A stretch of 64,000 nt of DNA from Sinomicrobium soli (GCF_003285545.1 NZ_QLNV01000012.1:51971-115970); one strand, 5' to 3'. Shown: positions 44,426-53,814, counted from the stretch's first letter. The notes: generated from the sequence alone by a model not told the origin. Program-made: numbers and translations.

Positions 44426-44789
44426 TCTCCATTACAGCTTAATAAATGATTTAAAGATGAATTACAACGGCCTTCTTATCATTTCTCCTGTGGAGCCCCC
44501 TTCATTTCAAGCCGTAAGATAACCAGGCCGGTTTCCCGAAACGAAAATAATCCGAATTGTTCAGAATAAAACAAAAAAAGATAAAAACTTTACGACATTT
44601 TTTCAAGGGGAAAGCTGGTTGCAGGTTGAAGGCTAAAAGCTTCGGACTTCAAGCTTCATACTTCCATTCACCCCCATTTTCACACACTTTATCGTCAGGG
44701 TAGTGTTTTTTTTACAGTACCATAACCGAAAACACTTCATAAATTGCGTATATTTGGAATATATGTCAAACCTGTAAATCGTAAATTCT
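44426..44789. other. Intergenic gap without a gene (364 bases)
   Basis: Divergent spacer between prodh and the LysM gene. It contains a word-like tract (about 44609-44680, with GGTTGCAGGTTGAAGGC and repeated CTTC units) similar in style to tracts near 33149 and 55856, and a -7 box close to the LysM gene. I see no open frame with coding character, RNA gene or hairpin with a U-tract. Confidence 0.7.
44749..44756 (+). promoter_or_regulatory. -7 box of the LysM gene
   Basis: TATATTTG, 34 bases before the ATG at 44790. No TTG is seen at the usual distance upstream. Confidence 0.5.
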
Positions 44790-45176
44790 ATGAGCCTGAA
44801 AGCAAAATATCAAGCGGTTATTGACCTTGGTAACGAATTGAAGATCAAGGAAGGAAGCATCTCCGAACACGAAGATCATCTCCAGTTAAAAGGAACGGCC
44901 GGAACCCAGTATGAGAAAAACTTGATCTGGGACAAGATCAAGGAAATAGGAGGAAACCAGCCAGCCGATATCAAGGCAGACATCAAGGTAGCCGAACCGG
45001 ATGCTTCGGTATATCACAGGCATACCGTACAGACGGGGGAAAGCCTCAGTAAAATAGCCCGGAAATATTACGGGGATGCCAATAAATACAACACCATATT
45101 CCAGGCAAACACAGACCAGCTGAAAAATCCCGATCTCATTCAGCCCGGGCAGGAACTGGTAATCCCGAAATTATAA
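44790..45176 (+). CDS. LysM domain protein with BON-like N-terminus
   Basis: 128 residues. Residues 1-70 resemble a BON-like fold (KGTAGTQYEKNLIWDKI); residues about 75-128 form one LysM domain (HTVQTGESLSKIARKYYG..NPDLIQPGQELVIPKL). The layout is that of the E. coli potassium-binding protein Kbp (YgaU), which has 149 residues. There is no signal peptide, so despite the LysM domain it is probably cytoplasmic. It ends at a shared terminator with cmk. Confidence 0.88.
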   Translation: MSLKAKYQAVIDLGNELKIKEGSISEHEDHLQLKGTAGTQYEKNLIWDKIKEIGGNQPADIKADIKVAEPDASVYHRHTVQTGESLSKIARKYYGDANKYNTIFQANTDQLKNPDLIQPGQELVIPKL

Positions 45177-45196
45177 CCCTATCACATTAAAACAGT

Positions 45197-45231
45197 ATGG
45201 CCTTTTACCGTTTTGTCCAGTAAAAGGCCAT
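45197..45231. terminator. Bidirectional terminator between LysM gene and cmk
   Basis: Perfect 12-bp stem (45197-45208 with 45220-45231, ATGGCCTTTTAC) around an 11-base loop, flanked by AAAACAGT on the left and GTTTTATTT on the right. Confidence 0.85.
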
Positions 45232-45258
45232 GTTTTATTTCAGGAATACTGCGGGACG

Positions 45259-45954
45259 TCAGCCCAGTTGTTCTATAAAACGGATGGTGTGGTTATAGAT
45301 ACGCTCAAACTGTTCGTCTTTCCCCATATCGGTATTGTCCAGTTCTATGGCATCTTCAGCTTTTACCAGTGGTGAGTCTGCCCGGTGTGAATCGATATAG
45401 TCTCTTTCCGAAACATTTTTGAGTACTTCCTCGTAGGTAACCTCTTTTCCTTTGCCCAAAAGTTCCTTATACCGGCGTGTAGCCCTTATTTCCGGGGAGG
45501 CCGTCATAAAAAGCTTCAGTTCGGCATCCGGGAATACGACAGTTCCGATATCCCTGCCATCCATGACGATCCCCTTGTCTTCCCCCATTTTTCGCTGTTC
45601 CTCTACCAGCTTATGCCTCACTTCGGGAATGGCAGCGATATTACTCACCCGGTTAGACACTTCCATGCTTCTTATCTTATCCTCCACATTCTTTCCGTTG
45701 AGCAGTGTTTCGGCATCTTCACCTCCCTTTTTCTTTTCAAAACGGATATTGATACTGCCCAGACTTTTCAACAGGCCTTCCTTATCGATCCCTTCTGTGG
45801 TAAACATACCGTTTTCAAGCGCAAAAAGCGTCACTGCTCTGTACATGGCACCGGTATCCACATAGATATATCCCAATGCCCTGGCAAGCCGTTTTGCTAT
45901 GGTACTTTTCCCCGTCGAGGAATAGCCGTCAATGGCTATGATTATTTTTTTCAT
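45259..45954 (-). CDS. cmk: Cytidylate kinase
   Basis: 231 residues, the usual length. It phosphorylates CMP and dCMP with ATP in the cytoplasm. The P-loop GYSSTGKST (10-18), the CMP-binding YVDTGAMYRAVTL (30-42) and DGRDIGTVVFPDA are present. It follows the probable cysteate acyltransferase by 15 bases and is probably in the same transcript. Confidence 0.96.
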   Translation of the reverse strand: MKKIIIAIDGYSSTGKSTIAKRLARALGYIYVDTGAMYRAVTLFALENGMFTTEGIDKEGLLKSLGSINIRFEKKKGGEDAETLLNGKNVEDKIRSMEVSNRVSNIAAIPEVRHKLVEEQRKMGEDKGIVMDGRDIGTVVFPDAELKLFMTASPEIRATRRYKELLGKGKEVTYEEVLKNVSERDYIDSHRADSPLVKAEDAIELDNTDMGKDEQFERIYNHTIRFIEQLG

Positions 45955-45969
45955 AGGTATATTCTGCTA

Positions 45970-47229
45970 CTACTCTCCCATTGCAGCTGCTACAGCTGCA
46001 GAAAGCCTTTTATAGGTGCCGTTTTCCAGACGGTCGCGTATTGCCGAGAAGGCGTCCAGGGTCACATTCACATCCTCAAGGGTATGTGTGGCCGTGGGGA
46101 TCATCCTGAGCAGGATAAGGCCTTTGGGAATTACCGGGTATACCACTATGGAACAGAATATCCCGTAATTTTCCCTGAGGTCCTTCACCAGGGCCATGGC
46201 TTCCGGTATGCTTCCGTTCAGATATACGGGAGTAACGCAGGTATTGGTTGTCCCTATATTAAAACCTCTCTCTTTGAGCCCGTTCTGGAGGGCATTTACA
46301 TTTTCCCAGAGCTTGCCCTTTAATTCGGGCATGGTACGGAGCATTTCCAGGCGTTTCAATGCACCCTTGACAAATACCATAGGCAGTGATTTCGCAAACA
46401 TCTGCGACCTGAGGTTGTATTTCAGGTAGTCAATGATCTCCTTGTCTCCGGCAAGGAATGCCCCTATACTGGCCATGGATTTGGCAAATGTGGCAAAATA
46501 CACATCGATATCCTCCTGAATGCCCTGTTCTTCACCCGCTCCTGCCCCGGTGGCTCCCAGGGTACCGAAACCGTGGGCATCATCTACAAGGAGGCGGAAC
46601 TTGAATTTTTTCTTAAGCGCAACGATCTCCTTGAGTTTCCCCTGTTCACCGCGCATACCGAATACTCCCTCCGAGATCACCAGTATCCCGCCCCCGGTTT
46701 GTTCCGCCATTCTGGTGGCCCTTTCCAGGTTCTTTTCGAGGCTTTCGATATCGTTGTGCATAAAGGTAAAACGCTTTCCCATATGCAGCCTTACACCGTC
46801 GATGATACAGGCATGCGAATCGACATCGTATACGATAATATCGTCTTTGGTTACCAGCGCATCTATGGCAGATACCATGCCCTGGTACCCGAAATTCAGC
46901 AGGTAAGCCGATTCCTTATTTACAAAAGCGGCAAGTTCGTTCTGCAGTTGCTCGTGTACATCGGTATGCCCGCTCATCATTCTCGCTCCCATAGGGTAAG
47001 CACAACCGTGTTCCGCAGCGGCTTCGGCATCGGCCTTAAGCACTTCAGGATGGTTGGCCAGCCCGAGGTAATCATTTATACTCCACGTAATCACCTCCTT
47101 GCCATTGAACTTCATTCTGTTGGATATGGCCCCTTCCAGCTTCGGGAATACGAAATATCCCTCGGCCTGTGAAGCCCATTTTCCCAACGGTCCCTTATTC
47201 TCAATGATCCTTTCAAATAAATCCTTCAT
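45970..47229 (-). CDS. PLP-dependent alpha-oxoamine synthase, probable cysteate acyltransferase
   Basis: 419 residues of the alpha-oxoamine synthase family (relatives: serine palmitoyltransferase, KBL, BioF). PLP contacts are His139 (DSHA), Asp216 and His219 (DDAHG), and the Schiff-base Lys250 in FAKSMASIG. In Bacteroidota this group divides into serine palmitoyltransferases (sphingolipids) and enzymes that use cysteate to make capnine, the base of sulfonolipids. The next gene upstream is a cysteine-synthase-like protein, which favours the cysteate branch. The similarity to reported cysteate acyltransferases is from memory. The alternatives are SPT or a KBL-like enzyme. Confidence 0.7.
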   Translation of the reverse strand: MKDLFERIIENKGPLGKWASQAEGYFVFPKLEGAISNRMKFNGKEVITWSINDYLGLANHPEVLKADAEAAAEHGCAYPMGARMMSGHTDVHEQLQNELAAFVNKESAYLLNFGYQGMVSAIDALVTKDDIIVYDVDSHACIIDGVRLHMGKRFTFMHNDIESLEKNLERATRMAEQTGGGILVISEGVFGMRGEQGKLKEIVALKKKFKFRLLVDDAHGFGTLGATGAGAGEEQGIQEDIDVYFATFAKSMASIGAFLAGDKEIIDYLKYNLRSQMFAKSLPMVFVKGALKRLEMLRTMPELKGKLWENVNALQNGLKERGFNIGTTNTCVTPVYLNGSIPEAMALVKDLRENYGIFCSIVVYPVIPKGLILLRMIPTATHTLEDVNVTLDAFSAIRDRLENGTYKRLSAAVAAAMGE

Positions 47230-47340
47230 GTAGATCTCAATATTTAAGATAGTTTTTTCTTAACGCCAGTAAGCTAAATTACATATTTTAAGCGTGTATC
47301 CGCAAAAAATATCAGGAAGATATGAACCCTTTTGTAAACA

Positions 47341-47364
47341 AACATCCGCCTGAAAGCGGATGTT
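47341..47364 (-). terminator. Terminator after the cysteine-synthase-like gene
   Basis: Perfect 9-bp stem AACATCCGC (47341-47349 with 47356-47364) with a 6-base loop, followed on the minus strand by TGTTTACAAAAGG. It separates this gene from the acyltransferase-cmk transcript, at least in part. Confidence 0.65.
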
Positions 47365-47380
47365 AAAGTCTCGTATACGG

Positions 47381-48433
47381 TTATTTTATATATTCGATCT
47401 TTTGTGTTTCCTCGATATTCTTACTGTCGAAGAATCCTTGTTCCCGCATCCATTCATCGCTGTATATTTTACTCATATACCGCGATCCGTGGTCGGGAAA
47501 CACCATGATCACATTACTGTTTTCATCAAACTCCCCTTCTGCTGCAAGCTGTTTTACCGCCTGCATTACCGCTCCGCTGGTATATCCCACAAAAAGCCCC
47601 TCCGTCTTGGAGATCTCTCTTGCAGTATGGGCACTCTCCTCGTCCGAAACCTTTACAAACCGGTCTATGACGTCGAAATCGGTAGCAGTGGGGATAAGGT
47701 TTTTCCCCAGGCCCTCTATGCGATAAGGATAGATTTCCTTGGAATCGAATTCCCCGGTCTCGTGGTATTTCTTGAGTACAGAGCCGTAGGCATCCACCCC
47801 GATGATCCTGACTTCCCTGCCGTGCTTCTTTGCCTGCTCCTTGAGATAACGCGCAGTCCCGGAAATTGTTCCCCCTGTACCGCTGCAGGCTATAAGATGG
47901 GTTATGGTGCCTCCCGTCTGGTTCCAGATCTCCGGACCGGTAGTCTTGTAGTGGGCATCCATGTTCAGTTCGTTAAAATACTGATTGATATACACCGAAC
48001 CTTTCATTTCTTCATGCATGCGCCGTGCCACCTGGTAATAGGAACGCGGGTCGTCAGCGCTCACATGAGCCGGGCATACATAAACCTTGGCCCCCATCGA
48101 CCGCAGCATGTCTATCTTGTCTTTCGAGGATTTGGAACTTACCGCCAGTACACAGTCATATCCTTTTACGATACTCACCATGGCTATACTGAAACCGGTG
48201 TTTCCCGAGGTGGTCTCTATAATGGTATCCCCGGGCTTGAGGATACCGTTTTTTTCGGCCTGTTCGATAATGTAAAGCGCTATCCTGTCTTTTGTAGAGT
48301 GACCCGGATTAAAAGCTTCAACCTTCGCATAAAAGTTCCCCTTAAGGGTCTCCGTTATGGAACTGAGCTTTATAATAGGAGTATTTCCGATCAGTTCTAA
48401 TACATTATTGTAAGCCTTAACCTTATCTTTCAT
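47381..48433 (-). CDS. Cysteine-synthase-family PLP enzyme, candidate cysteate synthase
   Basis: 350 residues from the ATG at 48433; a TTG at 48469 opens a longer frame but lacks support. Beta-replacement enzyme of fold type II: Lys48 in NPGHSTKDR binds PLP and SGNTG (76-80) holds the substrate; later GTGGTISG and GYTSGAV. It is longer than OASS (about 310) and resembles the cystathionine-beta-synthase core. By position, next to a probable cysteate acyltransferase, it may join sulfite to phosphoserine or O-acetylserine and so make cysteate. A cysteine synthase or cystathionine beta-synthase role cannot be excluded. Confidence 0.7.
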   Translation of the reverse strand: MKDKVKAYNNVLELIGNTPIIKLSSITETLKGNFYAKVEAFNPGHSTKDRIALYIIEQAEKNGILKPGDTIIETTSGNTGFSIAMVSIVKGYDCVLAVSSKSSKDKIDMLRSMGAKVYVCPAHVSADDPRSYYQVARRMHEEMKGSVYINQYFNELNMDAHYKTTGPEIWNQTGGTITHLIACSGTGGTISGTARYLKEQAKKHGREVRIIGVDAYGSVLKKYHETGEFDSKEIYPYRIEGLGKNLIPTATDFDVIDRFVKVSDEESAHTAREISKTEGLFVGYTSGAVMQAVKQLAAEGEFDENSNVIMVFPDHGSRYMSKIYSDEWMREQGFFDSKNIEETQKIEYIK

Positions 48434-48485
48434 ATAACTTGTATTTGGTTTCAAAGTCGGTTCTTTCAAAAAACCAAAAACCGAG

Positions 48486-48493
48486 CAAATTTA
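48486..48493 (-). promoter_or_regulatory. -7 box of the cysteine-synthase-like gene
   Basis: TAAATTTG on the minus strand fits TAnnTTTG. It lies 53 bases upstream of the ATG at 48433. Confidence 0.5.
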
Positions 48494-48507
48494 GTTATTT
48501 TTTTTTA

Positions 48508-50640
48508 TTACTCTTTAATTCCCTCCAAATCTAACAGAAAAGCATACTCCTCGGCAACCTCCTTCAAAGCGTCAAAACGCCCCGAGGCACCGCTGTGGCC
48601 CGTTTCCATATTGGTGTGAAAAAGCAATATATTTTTATCCGTTTTAAGTTCGCGAAGTCTGGCTACCCACTTTGCAGGCTCCCAGTACTGCACCTGCGAA
48701 TCGTGATACCCGGTAGTTACAAGCATATTCGGATACTCCTGTGCCTTTACATTGTCATAGGGAGAATACGACTTTATATAATTGTAATACTCCTTGTCAT
48801 CAGGGTTTCCCCATTCGTCATATTCGCCCGTAGTGAGCGGGATAGATTCGTCGAGCATCGTAGTTACCACGTCCACAAAAGGCACCGCGGCGACTACGCC
48901 GTTATAAAGCCCGGGAGACATGTTTACCACGGCCCCCATCAGCAGTCCCCCTGCCGATCCGCCCATGGCGTACAGATGCTCCGGAGAAGTGTATTTTTCC
49001 GCAATGAGAAACCTGGAACAGTCTATAAAATCGGTAAAGGTATTTTTCTTCTTAAGCAGTTTTCCGTCCTCATACCAGGGCCTTCCCAGGTATTCGCCCC
49101 CCCTGATATGGGCTATGGCATAAATAAAACCCCGGTCGAGCAGGCTGAGCCGCACAGTAGAGAAATACGGGTCTATCGTTGCCCCGTAGGAACCGTACCC
49201 ATACAGCAACAAGGGGTTCTTTCCGTCTTTTTTGATCCCTTTCCGGTACACCAGCGATACGGGCACTTTTTTCCCGTCTCCCGCCTCGGCCCACACGCGC
49301 TCCGAGACATAGTTATCCTTGTCGAACTTTCCCCCGAGCACTTCCTGCTCCTTTTTGACTTCCTGCTCCCTGGTCACCATATTGAAGTCTATGGTAGACA
49401 GCGGGGTGGTTAGGGCATTATAACGGTATCTCAGGATATCGGTATCAAATTCTATATTGGTAGCCGTATAGGCCGTATAAGTCTCGTTATCGAAGGGAAG
49501 GTAATAGTCTTCACTGTGGTCCCAGCGCATCACCCGTATCTTGTTCAGGCCTTCACTGCGCTCGCTCACCACGAGAAAATCCCGGAATATGTCTATGTCT
49601 TCGAGCAGCACCTCTTCCCGGTGCGGCAGCACTTCTTCCCAGTGCTCCTTCTGCGTTTCCGTTTCGGAGGTCCTCATGAGTTTGAAATTCGTCGCCCCGT
49701 CGGCATTGGTCAGGATATAAAAAGAATCCCCGTAATGGGATATGCTGTACTCCAGTCCCCTCACCCTGGGCTGGAAAACCCTGAAATCACCCCCGGGGGT
49801 ATCCGCTTCCAGCACGCTGTATTCCGAGGTAAGGGTACTGTGCGAACCGGCTATGATATATTTCCTGGATTTGCTCTTGTACACAAAGGCATTATAGGTA
49901 TCATCCTCCTCATGGTACACCAGTTCGTCCTGTTGTCCCGCCCCCAGTACATGGCGGTATACCCTGTCGGAACGCAGGGTCTGCGGGTCTTTTGCAGTAT
50001 AGAACAGGGTTTTGTTGTCGTTGCCCCATGTACTTCCGCCGGTAGTATTGCCGATCTCCGCCGGATAGATCTCCCCGGTCTCGAGGTTCTTGACCCTTAT
50101 CGTATAAATCCTCCTGCTCACCGTATCGACCCCGAAGGCAGCCAGCTTGTTGTCAGGGCTGATATTGATCCCTCCCAACTGAAAGAACGAATGTCCCTCT
50201 GCCATGGCATTGCAGTCGAAGAGTATTTCTTCCCTGCCGTCCAGCGAGTCCTTTTTTCGGGTATATACGGGATAGTCCTTTCCTTTTTCGAAACGGGTGA
50301 TATACCAGTATCCGTTATAAAAATAGGGCACGGACTCATCGTCTTCCTTTATCCTGGATTTCATTTCCGCAAACAGCGATTCCTGAAATTCGCGGGTATG
50401 GGCGGTCATCTTTTCGTTATAATCGTTTTCCCGTTCCAGGTAATCGATAACCTCGGGGTTATCCCTTTCGTTCATCCAGAAATAGTCGTCTATCCTGATA
50501 TCACCGTGCTTATTCAGAGAAGTAGGCTTTTTGTCCGCTACGGGAGGTACAATATTTTCGGTCACTTTGGAAGTATTTTTATTTTTACAAGCTGCTGCAA
50601 AAATAATACTTATAATAAGCATGACACTTATTTTCTTCAT
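48508..50640 (-). CDS. S9A prolyl oligopeptidase/oligopeptidase B family lipoprotein
   Basis: 710 residues. The lipobox ends at Cys18 (IFAAACKNK), so it is anchored in the periplasm or at the surface. A seven-bladed propeller (about 100-430) gates a C-terminal alpha/beta-hydrolase domain. The catalytic triad is visible: Ser562 in GGSAGG, Asp647 in YHDSQV and His682 in TGHSGASGR. Family members cleave short peptides after Pro or basic residues. METGHSGASGRFD resembles oligopeptidase B, suggesting basic residues at P1. The gene precedes a broken YbaB/EbfC gene on the other strand. Confidence 0.93.
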   Translation of the reverse strand: MKKISVMLIISIIFAAACKNKNTSKVTENIVPPVADKKPTSLNKHGDIRIDDYFWMNERDNPEVIDYLERENDYNEKMTAHTREFQESLFAEMKSRIKEDDESVPYFYNGYWYITRFEKGKDYPVYTRKKDSLDGREEILFDCNAMAEGHSFFQLGGINISPDNKLAAFGVDTVSRRIYTIRVKNLETGEIYPAEIGNTTGGSTWGNDNKTLFYTAKDPQTLRSDRVYRHVLGAGQQDELVYHEEDDTYNAFVYKSKSRKYIIAGSHSTLTSEYSVLEADTPGGDFRVFQPRVRGLEYSISHYGDSFYILTNADGATNFKLMRTSETETQKEHWEEVLPHREEVLLEDIDIFRDFLVVSERSEGLNKIRVMRWDHSEDYYLPFDNETYTAYTATNIEFDTDILRYRYNALTTPLSTIDFNMVTREQEVKKEQEVLGGKFDKDNYVSERVWAEAGDGKKVPVSLVYRKGIKKDGKNPLLLYGYGSYGATIDPYFSTVRLSLLDRGFIYAIAHIRGGEYLGRPWYEDGKLLKKKNTFTDFIDCSRFLIAEKYTSPEHLYAMGGSAGGLLMGAVVNMSPGLYNGVVAAVPFVDVVTTMLDESIPLTTGEYDEWGNPDDKEYYNYIKSYSPYDNVKAQEYPNMLVTTGYHDSQVQYWEPAKWVARLRELKTDKNILLFHTNMETGHSGASGRFDALKEVAEEYAFLLDLEGIKE

Positions 50641-50718
50641 AACGATTTATAATATTTCGCCCAAAAAGCAGTACAATTTAATAATTTTGCCATTATAAAT
50701 ACTTAAAACAACCGAATA

Positions 50719-50820
50719 ATGTTGGGAGATATTACCGGAATGATGGGAAAACTCAAGGATTGGTTACGATTTTTTTTTATATTTACTTACATAACCATAA
50801 AAAATACCGCCGATGTTTGA
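50719..50820 (+). pseudogene. Truncated YbaB/EbfC-like gene
   Basis: The frame begins MLGDITGMMGKLKD, which matches the N-terminus typical of Flavobacterial YbaB/EbfC nucleoid-associated proteins. After about 14 codons the similarity stops at WLRFFFIF and the frame ends 20 codons later at a TGA overlapping the next gene. The normal protein has about 105 residues, so some 90 are missing. It is read as the 5' end of a deleted gene. The start of the next gene (50813) lies within it, so its remains may still provide leader sequence. Confidence 0.55.
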
Positions 50821-51133
50821 ATTAAAGAAAACGGATAAGGGAGGATTTCACTTTACACTAAAAGCAAAAAACGGCCAGGTGATCCTGAGCAGTGAAACCT
50901 ACAGTGGCAAGAGTGCTGCGGAAAACGGAATTGCCTCCGTAAAAAAGAATGCTCCGGACGACGGCCGTTACGAACGCAAGACAGCCAAGAACGGAAAGTT
51001 TTACTTCAACCTCAAGGCAACGAACGGACAGATCATCGGCACCAGCCAGATGTACGCTTCCGAAGCCGGAATGGAAAACGGGATAGATTCCGTCAAGAAC
51101 AACGCTCCCGGTGCGGAAACCAGGGAATTGTAA
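50813..51133 (+). CDS. YegP-like (DUF1508) protein with two repeats
   Basis: 106 residues in two YegP repeats (about 1-52 and 53-106), each with the pattern FxLKA.NGQ(V/I)I..S..Y, followed by a GI(A/D)SVK(K/N)NAP ending. YegP-like proteins are small cytoplasmic proteins of unknown function. It lies downstream of the truncated YbaB gene and ends at a double hairpin. A -7-like TATATTTA lies about 30 bases upstream in the remnant. Confidence 0.92.
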   Translation: MFELKKTDKGGFHFTLKAKNGQVILSSETYSGKSAAENGIASVKKNAPDDGRYERKTAKNGKFYFNLKATNGQIIGTSQMYASEAGMENGIDSVKNNAPGAETREL

Positions 51134-51141
51134 TTTACAAC

Positions 51142-51176
51142 AGGTGCGCGTTTCCGCTTTGCTCAAACGCGCACCT
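51142..51176. terminator. Bidirectional terminator between YegP-like gene and parC
   Basis: Perfect 12-bp stem AGGTGCGCGTTT (51142-51153 with 51165-51176), loop 11 bases. A second 8-bp stem (51177-51184 with 51195-51202) overlaps the parC stop. U-tracts are weak, but the stem is very stable. Confidence 0.75.
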
Positions 51177-51198
51177 ATAGCATTCCGACAACAGAATG

Positions 51199-53814
51199 CT
51201 ATTCAAACTCAAAGCTTATCTGCGTACGGTCGTCGTCTTCCTTTTTCCCATCGCTTATATTTTCTTCATCGACCACCTCCATATCTTCAGGCTGGGGTTC
51301 TTCCGGTACATCATAAGGTAAGGGATCGAGAAGGCTGATCTGCTTTACCCTGTCTGTGGTCAGCTGGTTCCCCAAAGCCTTTATTCCCTTAATGGTTATA
51401 AACTCTTCGAGCATTACGGCGAGGTTTTCCCTGGCCTGTTTTCCCCGGGGTTTTACAAACTCTACTTCCGCTACCGGTTTCCAGTCGGTAGACACGACTT
51501 CCAGCTGTGATTTGGGATGTTCGGTAATAAAAAGCTCCTCCCTGTTCCCCTGTTCTATAAGAAAGCGCTTTACATAATACCTTTCCTTCTCCCCGTCATA
51601 ATAAATGGCCGAGACCGGTTTTTTCGGGTTCCATTTTTCAAGTACGATCATATCGTCATCAAAATGTGTAGACAGGTCGGGTACTATGGTTTTGGCCACC
51701 CCCGACTGGTTGATGACCAACAGCCGGTCTTCTCCCCGGAACGCCCCGAGGAGTTCTCCCCTTCCGTCTACGTTCAGCCGCTGTACCGTATCGTCGAACC
51801 AGATCTTTCTGGGCTTCAGGGTAGACACCCCCTTTTCCTTGAGTTCAATGCGTTTTACGGCATACTTGGTGACCAGGTTCCCTTTGGACTGCCTTCCCTT
51901 GATCAGCACATCGGCAAAATCGAGATCCCATTTGAGCTTTTTGATGCTTCCTGCCTGCCGCAGGAATACGGTGATCATTTCCGCCTCCCCGTTGGGGTTT
52001 GCTGAAAAATAAAGGATAGACGACCCTTTCTTTCCCTGGGTCAGGTCGTATTCCCGGTCTCTCGTTACCGAAGTGACGTGAAACCTTTTGATATAGCTGG
52101 CCCCGCCTTTTCCGTCTTTATACACCAGGTTGTAAACCGTTCGCTTATCCTTTTTCCTGAAGACCGCGGCATGAATGATATTCTTGCCTACAAAAGTCTT
52201 GGCTTCTACCCGGGTGACCATCATCTTTCCTTCCCCGGTAAAGACAATAATATCGTCTATATCGCTACAGTCGCAGATATATTCGTCCTTTCGCAGGGAA
52301 GTCCCTATAAACCCTTCTTCCCTGTTTACATACAGCTTGGCATTGCGCATTACCACCTTGGTAGCCTCGATATCGTCAAAGACACGTATCTCGGTCTTCC
52401 TTTCCCGGCCTTCCCCGTAGGTCTTTTTAAGGCGGGTAAAATAATCTATGGCATAGTCGATAAGATGCCCGAGGTGGTGTTTTACCTGGGCGATGTCCCC
52501 TTCCAGGGCGTCGATCTTCTGTTGTGCCTTGTCTATATCGAATTTGGAAATACGCTTTATCCGTATTTCCGTAAGCCTGACAATGTCTTCCTCGGTCACC
52601 GCCCGTTTCAGGTGCTTGATATGGGGCTGCAATCCCCTGTCGATGGCAGCTATAACACCCTCCCAGGTCTCTTCCTCCTCGATATCGCGGTATATCCTGT
52701 TTTCTATGAAAATACGCTCCAGGGAAGCAAAGTGCCACTGTTCTTCCAGCTCTTTCAGCTGTATCTCCAGTTCGCTGCGCAGCAGTTCCACCGTATAATC
52801 GGTAGATCGCCTCAGCATTTCCGACACCCCCACAAACAGGGGTTTATTGTCCTCTATAATACAGCCCAGCGGCGATATGGAGGTCTCACAGGCCGTAAAG
52901 GCATAAAGGGCGTCTATGGTCTTGTCCGGAGATATCCCCGACGGCAGGTGTACCAGGATCTCCACTTCAGCCGCCGTATTGTCTTCGATCTTCTTGATCT
53001 TGATCTTTCCCTTGTCATTGGCCTTGAGGATGGAGTCGATCAGCGAAGAGGTATTCGTACCGTAAGGGATCTGGGTAATCACCAGGGTATTCTTGTCCAT
53101 CTGGGATATCCGGGCCCTTACCCGTACTTTTCCTCCGCGCATGCCGTCATTGTAATTGGTCATATCCGCGATCCCGGCCGTCGGAAAGTCGGGGTACAGT
53201 TTAAACGATTTGCCTTTGAGGTGTTTTACGGAAGCATCGATCAGTTCCAGGAAATTGTGCGGAAGTATTTTTGTCGATAATCCCACGGCAATCCCCTCGG
53301 CCCCCTGTGCCAGCAGCAGGGGAAACTTGACCGGAAGGTTTACCGGTTCCTTCTTCCTCCCGTCATAACTCAGCTGCCACTCCGTGATCTTGGGGCTGTA
53401 CACCACCTCCAGGGCAAACCTGGAGAGCCGTGCCTCGATATACCTGGGCGCGGCCGCACCGTCGCCGGTGAGGATATTCCCCCAGTTTCCCTGCGTATCT
53501 ATCAACAGGTCTTTCTGCCCGATCTGTACCATGGCATCCCCGATACTGGCATCCCCGTGCGGGTGATACTGCATGGTATGCCCCACGATATTGGCTACCT
53601 TGTTGTACCTTCCGTCATCGAGTTCCTTCATGGAATGGAGTATACGGCGCTGAACGGGTTTAAAACCGTCTTCAATGGCAGGCACGGCGCGTTCCAGGAT
53701 CACATACGAAGCGTAATCCAGGAACCAGTCTTTGTACATCCCCGTGACCCGGGTTATGGAATCCGTATTCGCATCTTCGTTATTAAGATCCTGATTATCG
53801 ATATTTTCCTCCAT
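51199..53814 (-). CDS. parC: DNA topoisomerase IV subunit A
   Basis: 871 residues; type IIA topoisomerase breakage-rejoining subunit. The catalytic Tyr125 lies in AAPRYIEARL. The HPHGD motif (84-88) begins the helix that carries the quinolone-contact residues; the position equal to Ser80 of E. coli ParC is Ala89, and that of Glu84 is Asp93. A long coiled-coil region is near 400-450; the C-terminal region has beta-pinwheel-like repeats followed by a highly acidic tail (after about 840). Together with parE next door it separates daughter chromosomes. GyrA is excluded by the short pinwheel and the ParE partner. Confidence 0.93.
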   Translation of the reverse strand: MEENIDNQDLNNEDANTDSITRVTGMYKDWFLDYASYVILERAVPAIEDGFKPVQRRILHSMKELDDGRYNKVANIVGHTMQYHPHGDASIGDAMVQIGQKDLLIDTQGNWGNILTGDGAAAPRYIEARLSRFALEVVYSPKITEWQLSYDGRKKEPVNLPVKFPLLLAQGAEGIAVGLSTKILPHNFLELIDASVKHLKGKSFKLYPDFPTAGIADMTNYNDGMRGGKVRVRARISQMDKNTLVITQIPYGTNTSSLIDSILKANDKGKIKIKKIEDNTAAEVEILVHLPSGISPDKTIDALYAFTACETSISPLGCIIEDNKPLFVGVSEMLRRSTDYTVELLRSELEIQLKELEEQWHFASLERIFIENRIYRDIEEEETWEGVIAAIDRGLQPHIKHLKRAVTEEDIVRLTEIRIKRISKFDIDKAQQKIDALEGDIAQVKHHLGHLIDYAIDYFTRLKKTYGEGRERKTEIRVFDDIEATKVVMRNAKLYVNREEGFIGTSLRKDEYICDCSDIDDIIVFTGEGKMMVTRVEAKTFVGKNIIHAAVFRKKDKRTVYNLVYKDGKGGASYIKRFHVTSVTRDREYDLTQGKKGSSILYFSANPNGEAEMITVFLRQAGSIKKLKWDLDFADVLIKGRQSKGNLVTKYAVKRIELKEKGVSTLKPRKIWFDDTVQRLNVDGRGELLGAFRGEDRLLVINQSGVAKTIVPDLSTHFDDDMIVLEKWNPKKPVSAIYYDGEKERYYVKRFLIEQGNREELFITEHPKSQLEVVSTDWKPVAEVEFVKPRGKQARENLAVMLEEFITIKGIKALGNQLTTDRVKQISLLDPLPYDVPEEPQPEDMEVVDEENISDGKKEDDDRTQISFEFE

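Noticed and set aside
49516..50652. 378-codon plus-strand frame opposite the S9 peptidase
   Set aside because: Fully nested in a gene with a complete catalytic triad; its translation shows no family features.
52078..53280. 400-codon plus-strand frame opposite parC
   Set aside because: A shadow of the topoisomerase reading frame; no domain or promoter of its own.
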